Shown here piece after piece: positions 23,222-29,516 of a stretch of DNA of 43,605 nt. The stretch spans positions 1-43,605 of the forward strand of contig CACXIP010000028.1 in NCBI GenBank assembly GCA_902767775.1. The letters run 5' to 3'. Each line of letters starts with the position of its first letter. Positions within the stretch are counted from its first letter, which is position 1. The notes beneath the pieces were generated by a model, which was given only the letters and a program-made list of their open reading frames with translations, had not been told where the DNA came from and did not search any database. The position numbers and the translations under genes were made by a program. Origin of the DNA: an uncultured Prevotellaceae bacterium. Lineage in GTDB: Bacteria > Bacteroidota > Bacteroidia > Bacteroidales > Bacteroidaceae.

Positions 23222-25210
23222 ATGAAGAGAAATATCCCTGTTGTCGGTATGGCTTGTGCCGCCTGCGCTGCCAATGTGGAGCGCCGACTGCGCTCGCTCG
23301 AGGGTGTGCGCGAAGTGTCGGTATCCCTGCCCACCCGCATGGCGGTCGTGGAATGGGACGAGCATATCATCACCCCTGAGGATATGAAGCGCGAACTGAA
23401 CGCCATCGGCTTCGACCTTGTCATCGATGAGAGTCAAAGCGTGGCGGAGACAGAGCGCAGAGAATACATCCTGCTGCGACGCAAGGTATTGGTTTCCTGG
23501 GTGTTTGCCATACTGGTGATGCTTGTCCCCATGCTTTGCGGCCATACAGCATCAAAGCAGACAGCCAACCAAACGGCAATGCTCATTGCCCTCGCCAATT
23601 TACTCTATTGCGGACGGGAGTTTTTTACGCGAGCCACCCGGCAATTGATACACCGAACGGCGAGCATGGACACACTGGTGGCGCTCAGCACAGGCATCAC
23701 CTTCCTCTTCAGCACCGTCAACACCTTCGCCGGCGACAGCCTCTGGGGTGAGCGGGGCATCGGGTGGCACACCTATTTCGATGCCTCGGTCATGATCATC
23801 ACCTTCGTGCTGACCGGAAGGCTGTTGGAACAGCACGCCAGACGCTCTACCGCCAGCGCCATCCGCCAACTCATGGGGATGGCTCCCAAGACAGCCCGCC
23901 TCTACAAAGGAGACATCAGCACAAAGTCCGACTCGTCCGACTCGTCGGACTTGTCGGACAGGTCGGACAAGTCGGACTCCCTCTACGAGGAGGTACCTAT
24001 CTCCACCATCCAGCAGGGCGATGTCATCGAGGTGAGCGCCGGGGGTCGCATCCCCGTCGATGGCACCGTGAGATGGGCTACCAGTTTCATGACCGCCAAC
24101 GGTGCTTATGTCGATGAGTCGATGATAACTGGCGAACCCTCACCGGTGCTCAAGCAAGATGGCGACAGCGTATTGGCGGGCACCATCGTCAGTCAGGGAC
24201 AGTTGCGAATGAGGGCACGTAAAACGGGCGACGACACCGCCCTGGCTCAAATCATCCACATGGTTGAGCAGGCACAAAGCAGCAAGGCTCCCGTGCAGCG
24301 CACTGTCGACCGCATCGCCCTCATCTTTGTACCCGCAGTGGCAACCTTCGCCCTCATCACGTTTCTCGCATGGTGGGCAGCAGGGGGCAATACCGCCCTA
24401 CCCCACGCCATCATGTCGGCTGTCACGGTATTGGTCGTGGCATGCCCGTGCGCCCTCGGCCTCGCCACCCCCACCGCCCTGATGGTGGGCATAGGAAAGG
24501 CGGCGCAGAAAGGCATACTCATCAAGGACGCCACGGCACTGGAGCGCATCGAGAAAATAGACGCCATGGTCATCGACAAGACAGGGACTCTCACCATCCC
24601 CAACCCTGCCATCGACTTCACCAAAGCCGACCAACTGCCCTTCGAGGAGCGCGAGACACTCAAACCGCATGCCCGCGAGGCGATGGAGACGCTGCAAAAG
24701 ATGGGTGTAGAGGTGCATATGATGAGCGGTGACCGCGAGGAGGCAGCTGCCCACTGGGCTATGTTGACAGGCATCAGCCACTACCGGAGCCGCGTGCAGC
24801 CGCAGGATAAGGAAGACTTGGTCAGACTCCTGCAAGACAAGGGCCACCGTGTGGCGATGGTGGGCGACGGCATCAACGACTCACAGGCACTGGCTCTTGC
24901 CGATGTGAGCATCGCCATGGGCAAAGGCACCGACGTGGCCATCGATGTGGCACAGATGACCCTCATGGGCGATGACCTCAGGAGAATCCCCGAGGCTCTC
25001 ACACTGAGTCAGCACACCGTAGCCATGGTGCGGCAGAATCTCTTCTGGGCCTTTATATATAATGTGGTGTGCATCCCTCTCGCTGCCGGTGTGCTCCGCA
25101 TCGCTGGCATCGACTTCCAACTCACGCCCACCTGGGCAAGTGCCCTCATGGCATGCTCCAGCCTCAGCGTCGTACTCAACAGCCTACGACTCAAATGGAG
25201 CAAGATATAG
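23222..25210 (+). CDS. Copper-type P1B-ATPase lacking the nucleotide-binding domain (662 aa)
   Basis: An N-terminal HMA domain has the metal site CAAC (C12, C15) in GMACAACA. The protein has the expected membrane helices, an actuator loop with TGEP in place of TGES, the transmembrane metal site CPC (C408, C410), the phosphorylation site DKTGTLT (D452) and GDGIND. But only about 50 residues separate D452 from the MSGD motif, where CopA proteins normally have about 145. The N-domain with its HP motif and ATP-binding glycines is missing, while the rest of the P-domain aligns. The frame is intact, so this is not a simple pseudogene. A 9-bp repeat tract encodes about 19 residues (KSDSSDSSDLSDRSDKSDS) just before the actuator domain. 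Copper export is the default role, but ATP use is in question. Confidence 0.8.
   Translation: MKRNIPVVGMACAACAANVERRLRSLEGVREVSVSLPTRMAVVEWDEHIITPEDMKRELNAIGFDLVIDESQSVAETERREYILLRRKVLVSWVFAILVMLVPMLCGHTASKQTANQTAMLIALANLLYCGREFFTRATRQLIHRTASMDTLVALSTGITFLFSTVNTFAGDSLWGERGIGWHTYFDASVMIITFVLTGRLLEQHARRSTASAIRQLMGMAPKTARLYKGDISTKSDSSDSSDLSDRSDKSDSLYEEVPISTIQQGDVIEVSAGGRIPVDGTVRWATSFMTANGAYVDESMITGEPSPVLKQDGDSVLAGTIVSQGQLRMRARKTGDDTALAQIIHMVEQAQSSKAPVQRTVDRIALIFVPAVATFALITFLAWWAAGGNTALPHAIMSAVTVLVVACPCALGLATPTALMVGIGKAAQKGILIKDATALERIEKIDAMVIDKTGTLTIPNPAIDFTKADQLPFEERETLKPHAREAMETLQKMGVEVHMMSGDREEAAAHWAMLTGISHYRSRVQPQDKEDLVRLLQDKGHRVAMVGDGINDSQALALADVSIAMGKGTDVAIDVAQMTLMGDDLRRIPEALTLSQHTVAMVRQNLFWAFIYNVVCIPLAAGVLRIAGIDFQLTPTWASALMACSSLSVVLNSLRLKWSKI
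23924..23979. repeat. 9-bp tandem repeat inside the copper ATPase gene
   Basis: About six units of gtcggactc/gtccgactc variants are in frame with the gene and encode Ser-Asp-Xaa triplets. The tract belongs to the same family as 3325-3384 and 28887-28977 and lies in a surface linker before the actuator domain. Confidence 0.85.
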
Positions 25211-25241
25211 CCTCCGATTTTCACCATCAAACAATAAGACA

Positions 25242-25964
25242 ATGCCAACCTATTTCAGAAAAACCATCAAACTGCTGCCTGGGGTCACACTCTACCTCAA
25301 CAAAACCGGACCAAGCCTGTCTATCGGTCCTCGAGGCGCAAAAATCAACATCAGCCGCAAGGGTGTCTACTTCAACTCCAGCATCCGTGGCACAGGAATC
25401 TACAACAAGACCAAGATTGGCTCAAGCCTGCTGTGGGGACTTGGGGCTGCCATTGCAACCATAGCCATCGGCTACGGATTAGGCTTGGCTTTGCAGAATT
25501 TCACCCTCTTCGCCGTCTTGTTCTTTGCAGCCTTCCCCATCGGAATCATCGCCTTCTTCATCTCCAAGCGCAAGGCGAAGGTGGAAGTCGGCACCGAATT
25601 TGACGATGACGTGGAAGAAGAACCACGGCAAACTACCTCACGGAGCAGGAAAACAACCCGCTCAACAACCAAAAAAGGCAGCACACGCAAGACAGAGGAC
25701 AGCGGACCCAAGCGCACCGCCAACGCACCTGCGAAAGCATACGTCAGCGAAGTGGAGCGTCTTGTGGAGGAGATGGCTGAGGCTGACACTATAGAGGCAC
25801 TCAACAAGGCGCATGGCGAAATCCTCGATATCATGTACACCAACATCAAACCCCTTGGCGTGCCTGTGCTCGGACTGGAGTTCAACGAGGCACTCGCCGC
25901 CATCGAACAGGATTACGCTGAGGGTCTGCGACAGATTAAAGCCGCGGACGACAGCCAGCAGTAA
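25242..25964 (+). CDS. DUF4236 membrane protein (240 aa)
   Basis: The start at 25242 (MPTYFRKTIKLLPGVTLYLN) is chosen because the DUF4236 signature begins exactly there: FRKTIKLLPGVTLYLNKTG, GPSLSIGPRGAKINISRKG and GIYNKTK. Two hydrophobic helices follow (about 62-82 and 88-106). The remainder is a basic Ser/Thr/Arg-rich linker (about 130-160) and a helical C-terminus with VSEVERLVEEMAEA. DUF4236 proteins have no firm function. The gene starts 31 bp after the copper ATPase and is probably co-transcribed with it, though the link may be only positional. Confidence 0.8.
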   Translation: MPTYFRKTIKLLPGVTLYLNKTGPSLSIGPRGAKINISRKGVYFNSSIRGTGIYNKTKIGSSLLWGLGAAIATIAIGYGLGLALQNFTLFAVLFFAAFPIGIIAFFISKRKAKVEVGTEFDDDVEEEPRQTTSRSRKTTRSTTKKGSTRKTEDSGPKRTANAPAKAYVSEVERLVEEMAEADTIEALNKAHGEILDIMYTNIKPLGVPVLGLEFNEALAAIEQDYAEGLRQIKAADDSQQ

Positions 25965-25970
25965 TCGCCT

Positions 25971-26474
25971 TCAAGGACGGTAAGCCACAGCGGCACCGCA
26001 AAGGTAGCAGAAGAGATGCATCCCCACCGCCACGCTGCCCACCGCCATCCCTGCCAACATCCATACCGCAATCAAGGCGTTGAACCGCAGCGGACGTGTC
26101 GTCTGTGGCATCACCCACCCCATCAATACGTAGTCGATGCCGGAGAGGCCGACGACACACGACGCCTCTGACGGCAGAGGTGTCCACAGTGCCACAGCGG
26201 TGGGACAACAGCATGCCACCACATAGGCGGCAACCAACAGGCGCAGACGAATAGGGAAGAAAAACACCAGTTGCCAAAGCACATATACATTGACAGCAGC
26301 ATGGAGCAACCCTCCATGCACCAAGGGATGGAGAAGGCGGGCAGGCACCGAACCACCTTCGGCGATGCCTGTCCCGTATGGAAGCGTCCAACCAGCAGTG
26401 CACAGGAGGGCAATGGCAAGCACCATCACGCCGACAGCCAATGCTGCAGCCTTTGCATCCGCTCTCTGATACAT
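25971..26474 (-). CDS. Rhomboid-family intramembrane serine protease (167 aa)
   Basis: The protein is almost entirely hydrophobic, with about five or six membrane helices. It carries HPLVHGGLLHAAVN (the HxxxN element, His58 and Asn62), VGLSGIDY (catalytic GxSG, Ser111) and GMHLFCYLCGA (catalytic His153). These match the rhomboid Ser-His dyad, although the protein is short compared with typical bacterial rhomboids (about 200-280 aa). Its start overlaps the end of the 152-aa gene by 49 nt, so the two are translationally coupled. It converges with the DUF4236 gene, with 6 bp between the ends. The substrate is unknown. Confidence 0.75.
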   Translation of the reverse strand: MYQRADAKAAALAVGVMVLAIALLCTAGWTLPYGTGIAEGGSVPARLLHPLVHGGLLHAAVNVYVLWQLVFFFPIRLRLLVAAYVVACCCPTAVALWTPLPSEASCVVGLSGIDYVLMGWVMPQTTRPLRFNALIAVWMLAGMAVGSVAVGMHLFCYLCGAAVAYRP

Positions 26475-26884
26475 TGCTTCCTTGCCTTAATGATAATGGT
26501 GTGGGCTGTCTCTGCCGACAGGTAGAACTTGGGGGCGGGCCGGTTGACCACATACCAGACACACGCGCGCAGCGGCCAGTCAGGATGCTCACGTCGCAGA
26601 TTCTCACAGCGGCGGGCTATCTCCTCATACATCTCACGGTGCAACGCACGGCAGCCGCCATCACCTTTGCCTCGAAGCATGGCGGACACCACACGCATGG
26701 CGCGCTCCTCACTCACCCAAAACCGGCTCGAAGGCATGTTGACCACACGCCTCACCACCGACTCCACCGACTCAAACAGTCGGGTTCCCACTTCACGGTT
26801 GAATACCTCCAGCAATTCTTGGCTCCTGTCGTCGCGGTATTCAAATGACGAACGACGGGATACCTTCTTCATCTTCTTTTTCAT
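26426..26884 (-). CDS. Unknown basic helical protein coupled to rhomboid (152 aa)
   Basis: The protein has no signal peptide or membrane segment and is very rich in Arg and Lys. It starts MKKKMKKVSRRSS and contains two related halves: RLFESVESVVRRVVNMPSSR with FWVSEERA, and LRACVWYVVNRPAPKFYLSA with ETAH. The two copies of a V-V-N-(M/R)-P-(S/A)-x-(R/K)-F pattern suggest an internal duplication. I recall similar proteins near phage-type genes of Bacteroidales but cannot name the family. It has a good promoter box upstream and overlaps the rhomboid gene. A nucleic-acid-binding role fits the charge but is a guess. Confidence 0.65.
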   Translation of the reverse strand: MKKKMKKVSRRSSFEYRDDRSQELLEVFNREVGTRLFESVESVVRRVVNMPSSRFWVSEERAMRVVSAMLRGKGDGGCRALHREMYEEIARRCENLRREHPDWPLRACVWYVVNRPAPKFYLSAETAHTIIIKARKQCIRERMQRLQHWLSA

Positions 26885-26921
26885 GGTATGTAAAAGTGTT
26901 ATTCTGGAAACAAAATCACAG

Positions 26922-26929
26922 CAAAGGTA
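26922..26929 (-). promoter_or_regulatory. Promoter (-7 box) for the 152-aa/rhomboid pair
   Basis: The minus strand reads TACCTTTG, a full TAnnTTTG match, 38 nt before the start at 26884. ATTG about 20 nt upstream is a 3-of-4 match to TTTG. Confidence 0.5.
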
Positions 26930-26996
26930 TCACGAAAAAGAAAAGTGGGCAATCTATCAGACAGTTTTTATAGAAGAAAAAGAGATATAAAAAATT

Positions 26997-27037
26997 CCTT
27001 TTTGCAACAAACTGATATTCAATCTGTTGCAAAAAGG
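26997..27037 (-). terminator. Terminator after the secreted beta-helix gene
   Basis: A perfect 13-bp stem (cctttttgcaaca with its complement) has a 15-nt loop and is followed on the minus strand by AATTTTTTAT. It lies about 70 bp beyond the stop at 27108. Confidence 0.75.
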
Positions 27038-27107
27038 AAACACAAGAAGCATTTTTCGCCTTTTACCTTAGGCTAAGACGGAGAAAGCGTAGATGACGAA
27101 GAAAACG

Positions 27108-28001
27108 TCACTCCTTTGGCTCATCTGAGGTATCGAGCCAGTCGCACGTTTTTTCGGTCAGTTGTTCCGAACTGCCAATCTTGTATTCGGGATGGTCGAT
27201 GACACAGTCGTCGAGCACTACATTCTGACCTGTGATGCCGAAAAGCGTACCCTGATTGTTGTTGAAATAGCAGCGTGAGAAGACAACACCCGTACATCCT
27301 TTGCAGGTGACAAGCGTAAACTCCTTGTTGCGGAAAAACTCGCAGCCCTCAAACTTGGCATCCGTACAGTGACTTAGCGTCATGATGTCGTAACTGCAGT
27401 CGCGGATGAAGGAACTGGTACACACCAGTTTCTTAGTGTATTCGGCACAAATGCCCTCGGTGCCGCAGCCAAACATATCGCATTGGTCTATCACCACATT
27501 CTCACAACCCGACAGTCCGACCACACCGCCCTGGCAGTAGCCTTCTTCCGTATGCCCAAGAGTCAGGTTGAGCAACTTCACGTTCTTGCAGCAGATAAAA
27601 TTCAACACGAAGGCGTAGCGGGGATTCACAATGATGTGGGCACCGATACCCTCACCCTCTATCGTGAGGTTGTTCATACCTGCCACCACCAGTTCACGGC
27701 CATCAAAATTGTCATGCCATCCTATCGTCGGTTTGTTGGCAAACCTCGAGAAATTGGAATCATAGGTATCAATCTCCTTGATTTTGAGAAGTTTGCAGAG
27801 TCCGTCATCAGAGATGGCATCGGTGAGATGCAACTCAGCTCCCTCTGAGATGATAATGCGGGTGTTGCTGGCGAGCGCACGAAGCAGTCCTTCACCTGTA
27901 GCCACCCGCTGCACCCGTTGCTTGGGAGTGGCTGCCGTCATCGTCATAGCCACCGACAACAGTCCTGCAGCAATGACGGTCATGAGTAAGTTTCTTTTCA
28001 T
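27108..28001 (-). CDS. Secreted right-handed beta-helix protein (297 aa)
   Basis: The start at 28001 (MKRNLLMTVIAAGLLSVAMT) gives a clear signal peptide. Longer readings upstream are only translated repeat DNA. From about residue 110 the pattern of short strands with N/C ladders (VKLLNLTLGHT, VVIDQCDMFGCG, FEGCEFFRN, VVFSRCYFNNN) is typical of the Beta_helix/NosD-type parallel beta-helix found in polysaccharide-active and surface proteins. No catalytic residues stand out. It is monocistronic, with 8-bp repeats in its leader and a terminator after it. It could bind or cut a polysaccharide, but this is unsupported beyond the fold. Confidence 0.8.
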   Translation of the reverse strand: MKRNLLMTVIAAGLLSVAMTMTAATPKQRVQRVATGEGLLRALASNTRIIISEGAELHLTDAISDDGLCKLLKIKEIDTYDSNFSRFANKPTIGWHDNFDGRELVVAGMNNLTIEGEGIGAHIIVNPRYAFVLNFICCKNVKLLNLTLGHTEEGYCQGGVVGLSGCENVVIDQCDMFGCGTEGICAEYTKKLVCTSSFIRDCSYDIMTLSHCTDAKFEGCEFFRNKEFTLVTCKGCTGVVFSRCYFNNNQGTLFGITGQNVVLDDCVIDHPEYKIGSSEQLTEKTCDWLDTSDEPKE

Positions 28002-28010
28002 ATTTAATAT

Positions 28011-28098
28011 ATTTGAGGTTTGAGAATTCAGATTTGAGATTTGAAATTTGAGATTTGAGATTTGAGGTTTGAGATTTGAAATTTGAAATTTGAGGTTT
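28011..28098. repeat. 8-bp tandem repeat, ATTTGAGA family, long tract
   Basis: About eleven imperfect units of gatttgag/aatttgag/ggtttgag lie in the leader of the beta-helix gene. This is the longest tract of this family in the window. Confidence 0.8.
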
Positions 28099-28124
28099 TC
28101 ACTGCGAAGATACCTAAAAAAAAA

Positions 28125-28132
28125 CAAACCTA
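28125..28132 (-). promoter_or_regulatory. Possible promoter (-7 box) for the beta-helix gene
   Basis: The minus strand reads TAGGTTTG, matching TAnnTTTG, about 125 nt before the start at 28001. If it is used, the 8-bp repeat tract is transcribed as part of the leader. Confidence 0.35.
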
Positions 28133-28199
28133 CAAACAAAAAATCATTTTTTATTGTACGGCAGCCGCAAAATGACATGTCAATCGCCCATCTCCACCC

Positions 28200-28207
28200 T
28201 AATTTTG
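28200..28207 (+). promoter_or_regulatory. Promoter (-7 box) for the 212-aa gene
   Basis: TAATTTTG fits TAnnTTTG and lies 22 nt before the start codon at 28230. The upstream TTTG element is not clear. Confidence 0.45.
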
Positions 28208-28229
28208 CAGCGAACAAAAACACAAAACC

Positions 28230-28868
28230 ATGAAAAAGAAAGAACAACAACCACAACAGCAGCCATTGCAAGAGCAGCCCACTATCGAGCAGCCCACCAC
28301 CGAGCAACCCACCACCGAGCAACCCTCCACCGAGCAACCCTCCAACAAAAATGCCCTCCATCAGCCGGAAAACCCGGAATCTCCGGAAAGCCCGGAATCT
28401 CCGGAAAACCCGGAATCTCCGGAAAGCCCGGAATCTCCGGAAAACCCGGATACCCCAGAAAGCCCAGATACCCCGCAGCCCCCACATGCCCCTGATTTCA
28501 GGCTTTCGGAGGCTTTCTTGTCCCTCGCCGAAGACGACCAGGAGGCTGCCGGCCATTGGCTCGACCTTATCCTCACCCAACTGACAAACAATGCACTTAC
28601 TACTGAAACGCTCCAGATGGTGCTTCATGCCCTCCACTATGACCACGATGTGGCACAGGCGGGCATCGACGGAGAGGTGAAGGGCCGCAACGCCCGTATC
28701 GAGGAACTGTTTGAGCAGAAGCGGAAAACAGCCGATATCCATATGCTGGGCGGTGCCATCGCACATACACCATCCACCCTGCCGACAGACATCATCGGAG
28801 GACTCTCCGCCGCCGACCGCCAAACCATCTGGGAACGCGGCAATGAGAAAAGGGTCATCCTCAGATAA
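28230..28868 (+). CDS. Repeat-rich unknown protein upstream of terminase (212 aa)
   Basis: The N-terminal half is low complexity. A Gln/Pro-rich start is followed by four 15-bp units encoding QPTTE-like pentapeptides (about 16-35) and then about twelve 9-bp units encoding Pro-Glu-Ser/Asn triplets (about 46-82). The C-terminal half is a normal-looking helical domain (LDLILTQLTNNALTTETLQM, then HALHYDHDV, GEVKGRNARIEELFEQKRK) that ends SAADRQTIWERGNEKR. I recall this C-terminal type in Bacteroidales phage-type gene sets, where it could be a small terminase or scaffold-like partner, but I cannot prove it. It is the closest larger gene upstream of the terminase. Confidence 0.65.
   Translation: MKKKEQQPQQQPLQEQPTIEQPTTEQPTTEQPSTEQPSNKNALHQPENPESPESPESPENPESPESPESPENPDTPESPDTPQPPHAPDFRLSEAFLSLAEDDQEAAGHWLDLILTQLTNNALTTETLQMVLHALHYDHDVAQAGIDGEVKGRNARIEELFEQKRKTADIHMLGGAIAHTPSTLPTDIIGGLSAADRQTIWERGNEKRVILR
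28275..28334 (+). repeat. 15-bp in-frame tandem repeat (QPTTE)
   Basis: Four units of cagcccaccaccgag or close variants encode repeated Gln-Pro-Thr-Thr/Ser-Glu, directly followed by a partial fifth. Confidence 0.8.
28365..28475 (+). repeat. 9-bp in-frame tandem repeat, CCGGAATCT family
   Basis: About twelve units of ccggaatct/ccggaaaac/ccggaaagc encode Pro-Glu-Ser/Asn triplets in the 212-aa protein. The family is shared with the tracts at 12172-12206, 30225-30279 and 34780-34884. Confidence 0.85.
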
Positions 28869-28886
28869 CCAACTGACCTGCCTAAG

Positions 28887-28977
28887 CTGTCGGACCCATC
28901 GGACTTGTCGGACTTGTCGGACCCGTCGGACTTGTCAGACTTGTCGGACTTGTCAGACTCGTCGGACAAATCTTCAA
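28887..28977. repeat. 9-bp tandem repeat, GTCGGACTT family, intergenic
   Basis: About ten units of gtcggactt/gtcagactt start 18 bp after the stop of the 212-aa gene. This is the longest tract of this family here, and it is noncoding. Confidence 0.85.
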
Positions 28978-29044
28978 AATCTTAATAAACGTTAACAAAT
29001 GAAAGAAAATACTGCATCAGTAGTGTTTTTCTAAAATAAAAGAG

Positions 29045-29052
29045 TAATTTTG
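29045..29052 (+). promoter_or_regulatory. Promoter (-7 box) for the 60-aa peptide gene
   Basis: TAATTTTG fits TAnnTTTG and lies 50 nt before the start at 29103. A T-rich stretch at 29025-29030 takes the place of a clear TTTG element. Confidence 0.45.
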
Positions 29053-29102
29053 TCCGAAAATTAGGATTGAGAAGAAATAACAATAAATACAAGCTTACTG
29101 AT

Positions 29103-29285
29103 ATGAAGAAAATTTATCTGACCCCGGCTATCAGGATTCAGGCTATCGACACACAGGACATCTTGGATAATAGCATCCCCATCTTTGATGCCAACAATCC
29201 CAAAACCGATCCTAATGTCACGATTACTGATGGAAGCGAAGTGCTGGGCAATGGCACCTCTATTTGGGACATTGAAGAAGAATAA
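29103..29285 (+). CDS. Small MKK-Y-xP peptide of unknown function (60 aa)
   Basis: I take the start at 29103 (MKKIYLTPAIRIQAIDTQDI) rather than 29067, because this N-terminus is characteristic of a large set of short Prevotella/Bacteroides peptides beginning MKK-x-Y-x-x-P. The rest is acidic and Asn/Thr-rich, with no signal peptide or membrane helix and no cysteines, and it ends DIEEE. It forms its own transcription unit, with a -7 box upstream and a strong terminator 27 bp downstream. It could be a secreted or modified precursor peptide, but no maturation enzyme is encoded nearby. Function unknown. Confidence 0.65.
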   Translation: MKKIYLTPAIRIQAIDTQDILDNSIPIFDANNPKTDPNVTITDGSEVLGNGTSIWDIEEE

Positions 29286-29311
29286 AAATTAAAAATTACC
29301 AAAACACCACT

Positions 29312-29346
29312 TCACCGATGGATTTTTCTTATCGGTGAGGTTTTTT
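29312..29346 (+). terminator. Rho-independent terminator after the 60-aa peptide gene
   Basis: tcaccgat (29312-29319) pairs with atcggtga (29331-29338) around an 11-nt loop, followed by GG and six T. It isolates the terminase gene from the peptide gene. Confidence 0.85.
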
Positions 29347-29470
29347 GTGTCTATAAGTGAACAATAAGCACACGCAAACCGCGTTCATACGAAAATCTTC
29401 TCTTTTCTTCTATTTCCAATATTCACTCTTCAATCCGTCATTTTGACCTTTCGTTTTTGTTTCGACGCCT

Positions 29471-29478
29471 TATATTTG
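29471..29478 (+). promoter_or_regulatory. Promoter (-7 box) for the terminase gene
   Basis: TATATTTG is a full TAnnTTTG match, 38 nt before the start codon at 29517. TTTG at 29442-29445 is further than the usual distance, so the upstream element is uncertain. Confidence 0.45.
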
Positions 29479-29516
29479 CCAGTTGAACAATTTGTCAGCC
29501 GAAACAACAAAACGAA

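Noticed and set aside
28002-28823. N-terminal extension of the secreted beta-helix protein to 571 aa
   Set aside because: The extra part runs antisense through the repeat-rich 212-aa gene and through 8-bp repeats. A clear signal peptide starts at 28001.
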